Positions 7,037 to 15,173 of a stretch of DNA of 19,028 nucleotides are shown piece by piece; positions within the stretch are counted from its first letter, which is position 1; each line of letters begins with the position of its first letter. The stretch is from Flavobacteriales bacterium (lineage in GTDB: Bacteria; Bacteroidota; Bacteroidia; Flavobacteriales; BACL11). The notes beneath the pieces are model-generated. The model worked only from the letters and a program-made list of their open reading frames with translations. It ran no database searches and was not told the DNA's origin. The stretch spans positions 1 through 19,028 of the forward strand of contig NZWA01000028.1 in the NCBI GenBank assembly GCA_002697505.1. Direction: 5' to 3'. A program made the translations under genes and the position numbers.

Positions 7037-10000
7037 TTGTATAAATCACTATTTTCATTAATTTGTATTCTTTGTTGTTCTATTCTATTGTATGCACAAA
7101 GTAATGTTGAAATTGCTGATAACTTATTTATAAACAAAAAATATAGTGCTGCTCAAAATTTATATAATCAGAAAATTATTTCAGGAGATTATAACGAATC
7201 AATTTTATATAGGCATGCAAAATGTTCTAAAGAGTTGTTTAATTCTGACGCCTTGTTTTTGTATACAAAGTTCTTGGAAGAATATCCGTATTCTTTTTTA
7301 GTAAATGATGTTTATATTGATATTGCATTAATTTATTATCGATCAAAGAATTATTTAGAGGCCGCGAAATTTTTTAAAAAAATAGAGCCAAAAATGTTAC
7401 GAACTGATCTACAGTTTAAGCTAGCATACTGCTACTTTAAATCAGATTCTATTATTGATGCTTCTTATTATTTTTCAAAAATCATATCTGCAAATAGTAG
7501 CCTAAGTGACCCTTCACGATATTATTTCGCTCATATTTTATATTCACATGAAAATTATGATGAAGCTCTTGAAAACTTTTTAAAATTAAAAAGTTCTGAA
7601 AAATTTTCATCAATTGTTCCTTACTACATAGCTCAAATTTACTTTATTAAAAAAGAATATGACAAAGTAATAGAGTTAATATCTAAAATTATAAATGATT
7701 TGCAGCCCTCTAGATATTCTGAAATGAATAGATTGTTAGCTGAGGCTTATTTCCATGTTAATGATTTTAATAATGCTACTCTGTATTTTGAAAAGTATAT
7801 GGCAGCTTCAGAACCTTCAGATTATGATCTTTATTTGTTAGGATTATCATATTATAACATAAATAATCATCAAAATGCAATTGATAATTTTATTAAGATT
7901 TCTAGTTTGTCAGATTCTCTAATGCAATATTCAGCTTATTATTTAGGGTTTTGTTATATAAATACAGATAATTTTAATTATGCAATGCAAGCTTTTAAAA
8001 AATCATCTGATTTAAATTATAATTGGGCACTTAAGGAAGAATCTTATTATAATTATGCTAAATTATCGTATGAACTTAATCTTCCCTTTGATAATACTTT
8101 GAAAGTGTTAACATCCTACAACAAAATTTTCAAAAGAAGTCTAAAATATCATGAAGAAATATCAAGTTTATTAGTTAATTTATACCAGGGAAGTAGTCAG
8201 TATATAAATGCATATAATCAACTAAATACTTTAGTTTCTCTTGATAATGATAAGCAACTCACAATGCAAAATATCTCATATATTTTAGGTGTGCAGTCTT
8301 ATAACAAACAGAATTATAACCAAGCAATTCAATATTTTGTAAAATCTAATAATTTTCCAATTAGTTCTGAAATTTATTTCATGAGCTGTTTTTGGTTAGC
8401 TGAATCATTTTATAAATTGAAAGATTATGAAAATGCAATTCGTGTTCATAAAAAAATAGCTTATGTTTCAAATGAAAAACTATATGAGTATGTTATAAAT
8501 CAAAAATATAATAATGCATATTGCTTTTTCAAAACTAAAGACTATAAATCAGCAATTGAGTGTTTTAAAATATTTGAAAAAAGCTCAAAAGATAGTATTT
8601 ATTTAAATGATACATATCTAAGAATTGCAGATGGTTATTTCATGGAAAAAAATTATTCTAAAGCTCATGACTACTATCAAAAAGCGTTTAATTTTAATTT
8701 ATTTGATAGTGATTATGCTTTATATAAAAGCTCTATTGCATTAGGTTTGCTAAATAAGAATTTAGAAAAGGTTAGTAATTTAAAAAAGATTGTTTCTGAT
8801 TTTTCTAGTTCAATATTTTATGATGTTTCTTTGTATGATATAGCAAATTATTATAAAAATATAAATGATTATGATTTAGCATTAAAATATTTTAACCAAG
8901 TTATTGATTATTCAATTGAAAGTCAACTTTTATCAGGTTCTTATTTAGGAAAAGCTATGCTTTATTTAAATAATAACGAATATAATAATGCTTTAGATAA
9001 TTTTTTCATTGTTGCTAATAAATATCCAAAAACAAAGTATTTTAAAGAGGCTATTTCTGGAATTGAAAGAGCTTATACATCATTAGGAAAAATTGAGGAT
9101 TATTTAGTTTTTGTTGAAAGTTTACCAGATTATAGTTTGTCTATACATGAACAAGACACATTAATTTATAATACTGCATTTATTAAATTTTCAGAAAAAA
9201 AATATCAATCAGCAATTGAAATTTTTAAAAAATATTTAGATGATTTTGTAGACGGAAATTTTTATATTGATGCGCTATATTATAGTGCTGTTTCATCAGT
9301 TGAGCTTAATGATTCATCATCTGCTACTTTATATTATAATTTAATTTTAGAAAATAGTGATCAAAAGTTTAGAGAGCAAGCTCTTATTTACCTCGCAAGA
9401 AAATACTATAACTCAAAAAATTATAGTTTATCAAATAAGTATTATTTAGATTTAAAAGAGATTACATCAAGTAACTCACTTAAAAGAGAAGTATTAATAA
9501 GATTGATGCATGGATATGAAAATATTAATCGAGAAAAGGCTGCTAATTACGCAAATCAAGTTTTGGATTTTGATAAAAAAGATAATTGGTTGTTAAGTAA
9601 GGCATACACGATCATAGCTAGAAACTCTTTTGATATTGGAAATTATATTAAATCAAAAAATTTTTATGAAAAAGTTGCATCTATATCATTTTATGAAGAA
9701 GGTGCTGAAGCAATGTATTACAATGCTTATTTTTCATTTTTAAATGATAGTCTTGTTCATGCTGAAAATATCATTTTTAAACTTGCTGACAAATACCATA
9801 GTGATCATTATATTGCAAAAGGTTTTATACTGCTTTCAGATATCTACGAAAAACAAAAAAATACTTTTCAAGCTAAAGCTACATTAGAAAGTATTATTGC
9901 AAATCACGATGGAGATGATCTAAGAGAATTATCTAAAAAGAAGTTGAAAAAGATTCTGGATAGCGAACAAAAAAATGTATCCCAAATTGGATCTACATCA

Positions 10001-10141
10001 ATAATTAATGTTTCAGAAAATGAATTCGAGTATTTTTTTGATTATGATACAATTCAAATCGTAAATTTTGAATATAAAGTTAGTTCTGTAGACTCTTTAA
10101 AGTTAAATAATAGTATACTTAATAATAAATTAGATGAATAA
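7037..10141 (+). CDS. Secreted tetratricopeptide-repeat (TPR) protein, about 1034 residues
   Basis: A probably periplasmic or outer-membrane-associated protein built almost wholly of helical repeats. The N-terminus has a Lys followed by a hydrophobic core and YAQS, a signal peptide probably cut near residue 20. There is no lipobox before Cys13/Cys14. From about residue 25 to 965 I count roughly 20 TPR-like units with the A-x-x-Y/F ... Y-x-x-A/S ... F/Y pattern, for example DYENAIRVHKKIAYVSNEK, NYSKAHDYYQKAFNF and EYNNALDNFFIVANKYP. A tail of about 65 residues lacks the pattern and is acidic and Ser/Asn-rich. The start is odd: the nearest ATG (7032) is out of frame, and the first in-frame possibility is TTG at 7037, just after an in-frame stop at 7025-7027. 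The 3' end overlaps the barrel gene by 8 bases, implying coupled translation and a joint envelope function. TPR proteins are scaffolds, so the actual partner cannot be read from sequence. Confidence 0.88.
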   Translation: MYKSLFSLICILCCSILLYAQSNVEIADNLFINKKYSAAQNLYNQKIISGDYNESILYRHAKCSKELFNSDALFLYTKFLEEYPYSFLVNDVYIDIALIYYRSKNYLEAAKFFKKIEPKMLRTDLQFKLAYCYFKSDSIIDASYYFSKIISANSSLSDPSRYYFAHILYSHENYDEALENFLKLKSSEKFSSIVPYYIAQIYFIKKEYDKVIELISKIINDLQPSRYSEMNRLLAEAYFHVNDFNNATLYFEKYMAASEPSDYDLYLLGLSYYNINNHQNAIDNFIKISSLSDSLMQYSAYYLGFCYINTDNFNYAMQAFKKSSDLNYNWALKEESYYNYAKLSYELNLPFDNTLKVLTSYNKIFKRSLKYHEEISSLLVNLYQGSSQYINAYNQLNTLVSLDNDKQLTMQNISYILGVQSYNKQNYNQAIQYFVKSNNFPISSEIYFMSCFWLAESFYKLKDYENAIRVHKKIAYVSNEKLYEYVINQKYNNAYCFFKTKDYKSAIECFKIFEKSSKDSIYLNDTYLRIADGYFMEKNYSKAHDYYQKAFNFNLFDSDYALYKSSIALGLLNKNLEKVSNLKKIVSDFSSSIFYDVSLYDIANYYKNINDYDLALKYFNQVIDYSIESQLLSGSYLGKAMLYLNNNEYNNALDNFFIVANKYPKTKYFKEAISGIERAYTSLGKIEDYLVFVESLPDYSLSIHEQDTLIYNTAFIKFSEKKYQSAIEIFKKYLDDFVDGNFYIDALYYSAVSSVELNDSSSATLYYNLILENSDQKFREQALIYLARKYYNSKNYSLSNKYYLDLKEITSSNSLKREVLIRLMHGYENINREKAANYANQVLDFDKKDNWLLSKAYTIIARNSFDIGNYIKSKNFYEKVASISFYEEGAEAMYYNAYFSFLNDSLVHAENIIFKLADKYHSDHYIAKGFILLSDIYEKQKNTFQAKATLESIIANHDGDDLRELSKKKLKKILDSEQKNVSQIGSTSIINVSENEFEYFFDYDTIQIVNFEYKVSSVDSLKLNNSILNNKLDE

Positions 10142-11765
10142 AAGTTTGTCAATAGTTTTTGTTTTAATTTTTCCTTTTTTAAATGCCCAAGACATTCCAA
10201 ATATGGAGATTCAAGTTAAAGAAGGATATAAACCTTCAATTCAAGAGTCAGTAAAGTTAAATACTAATGCTATATATGTCGACACATTAAAAAAAGACAG
10301 ATCACAAGATTATAATCCAAATAATTTTAAATATAATTTTTTGTACAATACAAGAAAGTTATCACCTGCTAAAGTAAAATCAGATAAAATTTACCAAATC
10401 TATGATAATAGTCTATCTTTTTCAGCAGGTTATAAATCTGGCCCGAACTTCAGTTACCTACATAATAGTAATAGATCAAAAAACAAATCTTATTTTTTAA
10501 TGATTCATCATAATTCCATCAATTCAAATATCAAAACAGGCAATGTTAATAATAAGTTTTGTCAATCTCAATCTAAAATAAATGCTGGCTATAAAAAAGT
10601 TTTATCAAAACAAATTTTATACGCCAATTTACAATATAGTCGCAATATAAGTTCGTCTTATGGAAATTATATTCCAATCAGATTTGAAACATTACAATCG
10701 AGATTTAATTTTGCTCAATTCATGTTGAGTCTAGAGACAATAGACAGTAAAAATTACTCTCAAAAAAGCACATTATTTATTTCTGATTTAAATGAAAATT
10801 CTGAAAATATTGTAGGTTTTAATTCTTTAATTGATATGGATCTTTTTAATTTACCCATCAGCTTAGATATAAGCTTAGAGAATTTTTCGAATTTTAATAG
10901 TCCTCAATCTATTGACTCAATTAAAAGCAAAAATATTCTTTTAGCAGGTTTTGCTCCATCAATAAAATTTAAAAAATATAAAATGGACTTAGATTTAGGT
11001 TTTGGAATTGATTATCAATCTGGTGAGGGTTTTGATGTATTTCCGAGTTTAATTTCGACGTATCATCCTGTTAAAAATATCATAAAAATAAAATTTGGAA
11101 TTGAAGATAATAAGTATAGAAATACGTATTACAATTTATATCAAAAAAACCCATTTATTTATACGTTAGGAACAAATCAGAAAATTATTGAAGAAGATTC
11201 AGAGCTAGAACTACGTACTACTGAGCTGAAAGAAATGTTTTTTGAATTTAGTAATGTTCTAAGTAGTAATGATATTATAGATTTAGAATTTAGATATGGA
11301 GTGGTATCTAACTTACCTTTTTTTGATAATAATTTAACATCATACAATAGGTTTAAAGTTTTTTATAAAGATGATGTTTGGCAAACACATTTGACATTAT
11401 CATACAATAGAAATATAAATAAAATTTTGAATATAGAGTTGTCATCAGATTACTATAAATGGAATGACAATGAAATATCACATATGCCAAATTTATTTTT
11501 ATCAATATTTCCAAGCGTCAATTTGAGAGATAAAATTATTTTATCTCCAAGTATAAAATTTATTGGACCTCAAAAAGCATATCTCAAAGAAATAAAATCT
11601 TTACCATCAAGAACTTATGTAGATGCCAAATTAGATTATAAATATAACAATAAACTAAATGCAACAATCGAATTTAATAATATATTAAATATCAAGAAAG
11701 AGATTTGGAGAGACTATAAAGACATAGGTTTTTCAGCTCTAATTATGCTAACTTGGTCTTTTTAA
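10134..11765 (+). CDS. Outer-membrane beta-barrel protein, TonB-receptor-like but without a plug domain
   Basis: 543 residues with a clear signal peptide (a Lys, then a hydrophobic stretch, then NAQ near residue 19). A short polar segment of about 65 residues contains VKEGYKPSIQESVKL. After that come many alternating amphipathic strands rich in Tyr, Phe, Ser and Asn, the pattern of a large transmembrane barrel. The chain ends in TWSF, a terminal phenylalanine as expected for recognition by the BAM machinery. No plug-domain or TonB-box motif is visible and the chain is shorter than a full TonB-dependent receptor; related Bacteroidota proteins are, as I recall, often named TonB-dependent receptor. 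The ATG lies inside the last codons of the TPR gene (ATGAATAA overlap), so the two are coupled. Barrel class is fairly secure; the transported molecule, if any, is unknown. Confidence 0.8.
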   Translation: MNKSLSIVFVLIFPFLNAQDIPNMEIQVKEGYKPSIQESVKLNTNAIYVDTLKKDRSQDYNPNNFKYNFLYNTRKLSPAKVKSDKIYQIYDNSLSFSAGYKSGPNFSYLHNSNRSKNKSYFLMIHHNSINSNIKTGNVNNKFCQSQSKINAGYKKVLSKQILYANLQYSRNISSSYGNYIPIRFETLQSRFNFAQFMLSLETIDSKNYSQKSTLFISDLNENSENIVGFNSLIDMDLFNLPISLDISLENFSNFNSPQSIDSIKSKNILLAGFAPSIKFKKYKMDLDLGFGIDYQSGEGFDVFPSLISTYHPVKNIIKIKFGIEDNKYRNTYYNLYQKNPFIYTLGTNQKIIEEDSELELRTTELKEMFFEFSNVLSSNDIIDLEFRYGVVSNLPFFDNNLTSYNRFKVFYKDDVWQTHLTLSYNRNINKILNIELSSDYYKWNDNEISHMPNLFLSIFPSVNLRDKIILSPSIKFIGPQKAYLKEIKSLPSRTYVDAKLDYKYNNKLNATIEFNNILNIKKEIWRDYKDIGFSALIMLTWSF

Positions 11766-11837
11766 AAGTTATTAACTTTTGTTGAAAAATAAGAAACTAA
11801 TTCTTGTAATATAATTTATATTTACTATTGATAATTG

Positions 11838-11845
11838 TATATTTG
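11838..11845 (+). promoter_or_regulatory. Candidate -7 box for gyrB
   Basis: TATATTTG is an exact match to the Bacteroidota TAnnTTTG box, 35 bases before the gyrB ATG, giving a leader of about 30 A-rich bases. No TTG lies at the usual 17-23 bases upstream, so the assignment is tentative. The rest of the 115-base gap (11766-11880) holds only a weak AT hairpin at 11764-11780. Confidence 0.4.
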
Positions 11846-11880
11846 TTTGAAAGAAAAATTTTAAACTATTAACCACACAT

Positions 11881-13827
11881 ATGACTCAAAAAGATAATAA
11901 AGCGTATAGCGCAAGTAATATACAGGTACTTGAAGGTTTAGAAGCTGTTAGAAAAAGACCTGCAATGTATATTGGAGATATTGGAATTAAAGGGTTACAT
12001 CATTTAGTTTATGAAGTAGTTGATAATTCAATTGATGAAGCTCTTGCTGGTCATTGTACACACATAGATTGCTTCATTAATGAAAATAATTCTATAACTG
12101 TAAAAGATAATGGTAGGGGTATTCCAACAGGAATTCATGAGAAAGAAGGTAAATCTGCTCTTGAGGTTGTAATGACTGTTTTACATGCAGGAGGAAAATT
12201 TGATAAAGGATCATATAAGGTTTCTGGTGGTCTTCATGGTGTAGGTGTTTCTTGTGTGAATGCGTTATCATCACACCTAAAGGTTAATGTTCACAGAGAA
12301 GGAAAGATTTTCGAGCAAGAATATAAAATAGGTGTTCCACAGTATGATGTTAAAGAAATTGGATCAACTGATAAAACAGGAACTGAAGTTACTTTTCAGC
12401 CAGATAGTTCTATTTTTGAAGATACAGTATATCATTTTGATATTTTAGTTGCAAGATTAAGAGAATTAGCTTATTTGAATAAAGGAATAAATATATCAAT
12501 AACGGATAGAAGAAGAAAGGATGATGATGGAAATTTCGTTAAAGAAGAATTTTACTCCAAGGGAGGATTAAAAGAGTTTGTATCTTTTTTAGATGCAACA
12601 AGAGATTCAATTTTAGATGATGTAGTTTATTTTGATGGCGAAAAAGATGGTGTGCCAGTTGAAGTAGCTATGGTTTATAATTCTTCATATTCAGAAAATG
12701 TATTTTCATATGTAAATAATATTAATACTCATGAAGGTGGTACTCATTTATCCGGTTTTAGACGTGGTTTGACTCGTACTTTAAAGAAATATGCTGATGA
12801 ATCAGGATTACTTAAAAAGGTGAAGTTTGAAATTAGTGGGGATGATTTTAGAGAAGGTTTAACAGCTATTATTTCTGTTAAAGTAATGGAGCCACAATTT
12901 GAAGGTCAAACTAAAACCAAACTTGGAAATAAAGAAGTAACCTCAGCAGTCTCAAAATCTGTTAGTGTAATGCTAACAAATTATTTGGAAGAAAATCCGG
13001 AACAAGCTAAAACAATAGTTCAAAAAGTTATTCTTGCCGCAACAGCAAGAAATGCAGCGGCTAAAGCAAGAGAAATGGTACAACGAAAAAGTGTACTTAC
13101 TAGTGGTGGATTACCTGGTAAATTATCTGATTGCTCAGAAAAAGATCCAGAAAAATGTGAGATATTTTTAGTCGAAGGAGATTCAGCAGGTGGTACTGCA
13201 AAGCAAGGTAGAGATAGACATTTTCAAGCTATAATGCCTCTTAGAGGTAAAATATTAAATGTTGAAAAAGCTATGCAACACAAAGTATTTGAGAATGAGG
13301 AAATTAAAAATATGTTCCAAGCTTTGGGTGTTTCTATCGGAACTCATGATGATGAAAGAGAATTAAATATTGAGAAATTGAGATATCATAAGGTTGTTAT
13401 AATGACAGATGCTGATATTGACGGAAGTCATATTGCAACATTATTACTTACATTCTTTTTTAGATTTTTAAAGCCATTAATTGAAAATGGCCATGTCTAT
13501 ATTGCTACTCCTCCATTATATCTTTTAAAAAGAGGTAAAGATCACAGGTATTGTTGGGATGAAAATCAAAGAGATTTAATGATTGAAGAAATGAAAGGAG
13601 GAAAAGATGTGAATGTTGTTATACAGCGCTACAAGGGTCTTGGAGAAATGAATGCGTCTCAACTTTGGGATACTACTCTAAATCCTGATAATAGAACGTT
13701 AAAACAAGTGACAATAGACAATGCTGCAGAGTCCGATAGAGTCTTTTCGATGTTAATGGGTGACGAAGTGCCACCTAGAAGATCTTTTATTGAAGCAAAT
13801 GCAAAGTATGCTAATATTGATGCATAA
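11881..13827 (+). CDS. gyrB: DNA gyrase subunit B
   Basis: ATPase subunit of DNA gyrase, which with GyrA introduces negative supercoils. 648 residues: the compact form lacking the large insertion of E. coli GyrB. The GHKL ATPase domain shows EVVDNSIDEALAG (45-57, with catalytic Glu45 and Asn49), DNGRGIP (76-82), GGLHGVG (116-122) and KTGTEV (165-170). The transducer QTKTKLG (343-349) carries the ATP-contacting Lys345. The TOPRIM part has VEGDSAGG (431-438, Glu432) and TDADIDGSHI (509-518, Asp510/Asp512). The tail has the usual RRSFIEAN. Arg139, equivalent to E. coli Arg136, is present, so no classical aminocoumarin-resistance substitution is seen there. It is GyrB rather than ParE by overall similarity and by its setting before mdh. 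That gene follows after 21 bases, so the two are probably co-transcribed. Confidence 0.98.
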   Translation: MTQKDNKAYSASNIQVLEGLEAVRKRPAMYIGDIGIKGLHHLVYEVVDNSIDEALAGHCTHIDCFINENNSITVKDNGRGIPTGIHEKEGKSALEVVMTVLHAGGKFDKGSYKVSGGLHGVGVSCVNALSSHLKVNVHREGKIFEQEYKIGVPQYDVKEIGSTDKTGTEVTFQPDSSIFEDTVYHFDILVARLRELAYLNKGINISITDRRRKDDDGNFVKEEFYSKGGLKEFVSFLDATRDSILDDVVYFDGEKDGVPVEVAMVYNSSYSENVFSYVNNINTHEGGTHLSGFRRGLTRTLKKYADESGLLKKVKFEISGDDFREGLTAIISVKVMEPQFEGQTKTKLGNKEVTSAVSKSVSVMLTNYLEENPEQAKTIVQKVILAATARNAAAKAREMVQRKSVLTSGGLPGKLSDCSEKDPEKCEIFLVEGDSAGGTAKQGRDRHFQAIMPLRGKILNVEKAMQHKVFENEEIKNMFQALGVSIGTHDDERELNIEKLRYHKVVIMTDADIDGSHIATLLLTFFFRFLKPLIENGHVYIATPPLYLLKRGKDHRYCWDENQRDLMIEEMKGGKDVNVVIQRYKGLGEMNASQLWDTTLNPDNRTLKQVTIDNAAESDRVFSMLMGDEVPPRRSFIEANAKYANIDA

Positions 13828-13848
13828 TAATTAACTAAATTTAAATAT

Positions 13849-14787
13849 ATGAAAATTACAGTTGTTGGTGCGGGAGCGGTCGGTGCAAGTTGTGCTGAAT
13901 ACATTGCAATAAAGAATTTTGCTTCTGAAGTTGTTTTGTTAGATATTAAAGAAAATTTTGCAGAGGGTAAAGCAATGGATTTGATGCAAACATCTTCTTT
14001 AAATTATTTTGATACAAAAATTATAGGTTCGACAAATGATTACTCAAAGACTGAAAATAGCAATATTGCAATTATTACATCTGGAATACCAAGAAAGCCT
14101 GGAATGACAAGAGAAGAACTTATAGGTATAAATGCAGGAATTGTAAATAACGTGGTTTCTCAATTATTAAAATACTCTCCAGAAGTTATTCTAGTTATTG
14201 TAAGTAATCCAATGGATACAATGACATATTTAGTAAATAAACAGTTCAATTTAGAAAAAAATAAAGTAATTGGGATGGGGGGTATTTTAGATAGCGCAAG
14301 ATTTAAGTATAGAATTGCAGAGGCATTAAAATGTCCTATTTCTGATGTTGATGGAATGGTTATTGGCGGTCATTCTGATACAGGAATGATTCCATTAATT
14401 GGAAAAGCAACAAGAAATGGAATCAGTATCGATACACTTCTGACAAATAGTATTAAAGAAAAAATTGTACATGAAACCAAAATAGGAGGAGCTACATTAA
14501 CATCAATGTTAGGAACATCTGCTTGGTATGCTCCAGGAGCTGCAGTGTCTTCCCTTGTTCATTCAATAGCATGTGATCAAAGAAAAATGTTTACATGTTC
14601 TGTTTATTTAAATGGTGAATATAATTTAGATGATATTTGTATTGGTGTTCCTGTAATTATTGGAAGTAATGGAGTACATGAAATTATAAAGTTAGATCTA
14701 TCTGAAAATGAAACTGAAGATCTAAAAACATCTGCTAGAAGTGTAAAGTCTACAAATTTGTTATTAGATAGTATTGATCTAAAATAA
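13849..14787 (+). CDS. mdh: Malate dehydrogenase (NAD+), LDH-like family
   Basis: Interconverts malate and oxaloacetate with NAD in the TCA cycle. 312 residues, the normal length. The Rossmann loop is VVGAGAVGAS (5-14), with the adenosine-ribose aspartate Asp32 in LLDI, marking NAD preference. The mobile loop reads GIPRKPGMTREEL (79-91); Arg82 sits where lactate dehydrogenases have Gln, which indicates malate as substrate, and Arg88 is the second substrate arginine. SNPMDTMTYL (119-128), the catalytic aspartate in LDSARF (147-152) with substrate-binding Arg151, and the catalytic His175 in GGHSDTGMIP (173-182) complete the active site. It is probably transcribed from the gyrB promoter, and rpmE2 follows from its own promoter. 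Confidence 0.97.
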   Translation: MKITVVGAGAVGASCAEYIAIKNFASEVVLLDIKENFAEGKAMDLMQTSSLNYFDTKIIGSTNDYSKTENSNIAIITSGIPRKPGMTREELIGINAGIVNNVVSQLLKYSPEVILVIVSNPMDTMTYLVNKQFNLEKNKVIGMGGILDSARFKYRIAEALKCPISDVDGMVIGGHSDTGMIPLIGKATRNGISIDTLLTNSIKEKIVHETKIGGATLTSMLGTSAWYAPGAAVSSLVHSIACDQRKMFTCSVYLNGEYNLDDICIGVPVIIGSNGVHEIIKLDLSENETEDLKTSARSVKSTNLLLDSIDLK

Positions 14788-14802
14788 AAAGTTCATACTT
14801 AT

Positions 14803-14832
14803 TTGTTGTTTTAATAAAACTTATTAGTTTTG
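14803..14832 (+). promoter_or_regulatory. Near-ideal Bacteroidota sigma-A promoter for rpmE2
   Basis: TTG (14803-14805), a 19-base spacer and TAGTTTTG (14825-14832), an exact match to TTG-N17-23-TAnnTTTG. Predicted transcription start is about 14836-14839, leaving a leader of about 20 bases before the ATG at 14857. This is the best promoter candidate in the window. An overlapping GTTTTA/TAAAAC palindrome (14808-14820) lies in the spacer and is probably chance. Confidence 0.7.
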
Positions 14833-14856
14833 CATCCCTTTTAAAGACTAATAAAA

Positions 14857-15111
14857 ATGAAAAAAGATATTCATCCTGAGAATTACAGACTTTGCGTTTT
14901 TAAAGATATATCAACTGATTACGCAATTTTAACAAAATCATGTGCTGAAAGTAATGAAACGATTAAATGGGATGATGGTAAAGAATATCCTTTAATTAAA
15001 ATGGAAATTTCTTCAGATTCTCACCCTTATTATACAGGTAAAGCAAAAATGGTTGACACGGCAGGACGAGTGGATAAGTTTAAGAATAAGTATAAAAAAT
15101 TTAACAAGTAG
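14857..15111 (+). CDS. rpmE2: 50S ribosomal protein L31, type B
   Basis: Small protein of the large ribosomal subunit that bridges to the 30S head. 84 residues, starting MKKDIHPENYR and containing the family signature SSDSHPYYTGK (52-62) and a basic C-terminus (GRVDKFKNKYKKF). It is the type B form: the paired CxxC zinc motifs of type A L31 are missing. The two cysteines present (13 and 29) are isolated, so it should not bind zinc. It is framed as a single-gene unit by a strong promoter candidate upstream and a hairpin terminator downstream, fitting the high, separate expression expected for a ribosomal protein. Confidence 0.96.
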   Translation: MKKDIHPENYRLCVFKDISTDYAILTKSCAESNETIKWDDGKEYPLIKMEISSDSHPYYTGKAKMVDTAGRVDKFKNKYKKFNK

Positions 15112-15131
15112 TTATAATCTATATAATTTAG

Positions 15132-15158
15132 AAACCCAGAAATTTCTGGGTTTTTTTT
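15132..15158 (+). terminator. Rho-independent terminator after rpmE2
   Basis: A perfect inverted repeat, AAACCCAGAAA (15132-15142) and TTTCTGGGTTT (15143-15153), with a CCCAG/CTGGG core, runs into a tract of eight T (15151-15158). It begins 20 bases after the rpmE2 stop. This is the only clear intrinsic terminator in the window. Confidence 0.9.
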
Positions 15159-15161
15159 ATT

Positions 15162-15169
15162 TATATTTG
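15162..15169 (+). promoter_or_regulatory. Candidate -7 box for the GlmU-like gene
   Basis: TATATTTG is an exact match to TAnnTTTG directly downstream of the terminator and only four bases before the ATG at 15174, so the transcript would start at or next to the start codon. The usual upstream TTG is absent because that space is taken by the terminator stem. Tentative. Confidence 0.45.
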
Positions 15170-15173
15170 TTTT

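Noticed and set aside
7031..7039. TATGTTTTG as a -7 promoter box for the TPR gene
   Set aside because: It needs a three-base gap instead of two, and would put the transcription start downstream of the only usable start codon.
11764..11780. AAAAGTT-ATT-AACTTTT hairpin just after the barrel gene
   Set aside because: Stem has a single G:C pair and no T tract follows, so I do not call a terminator.
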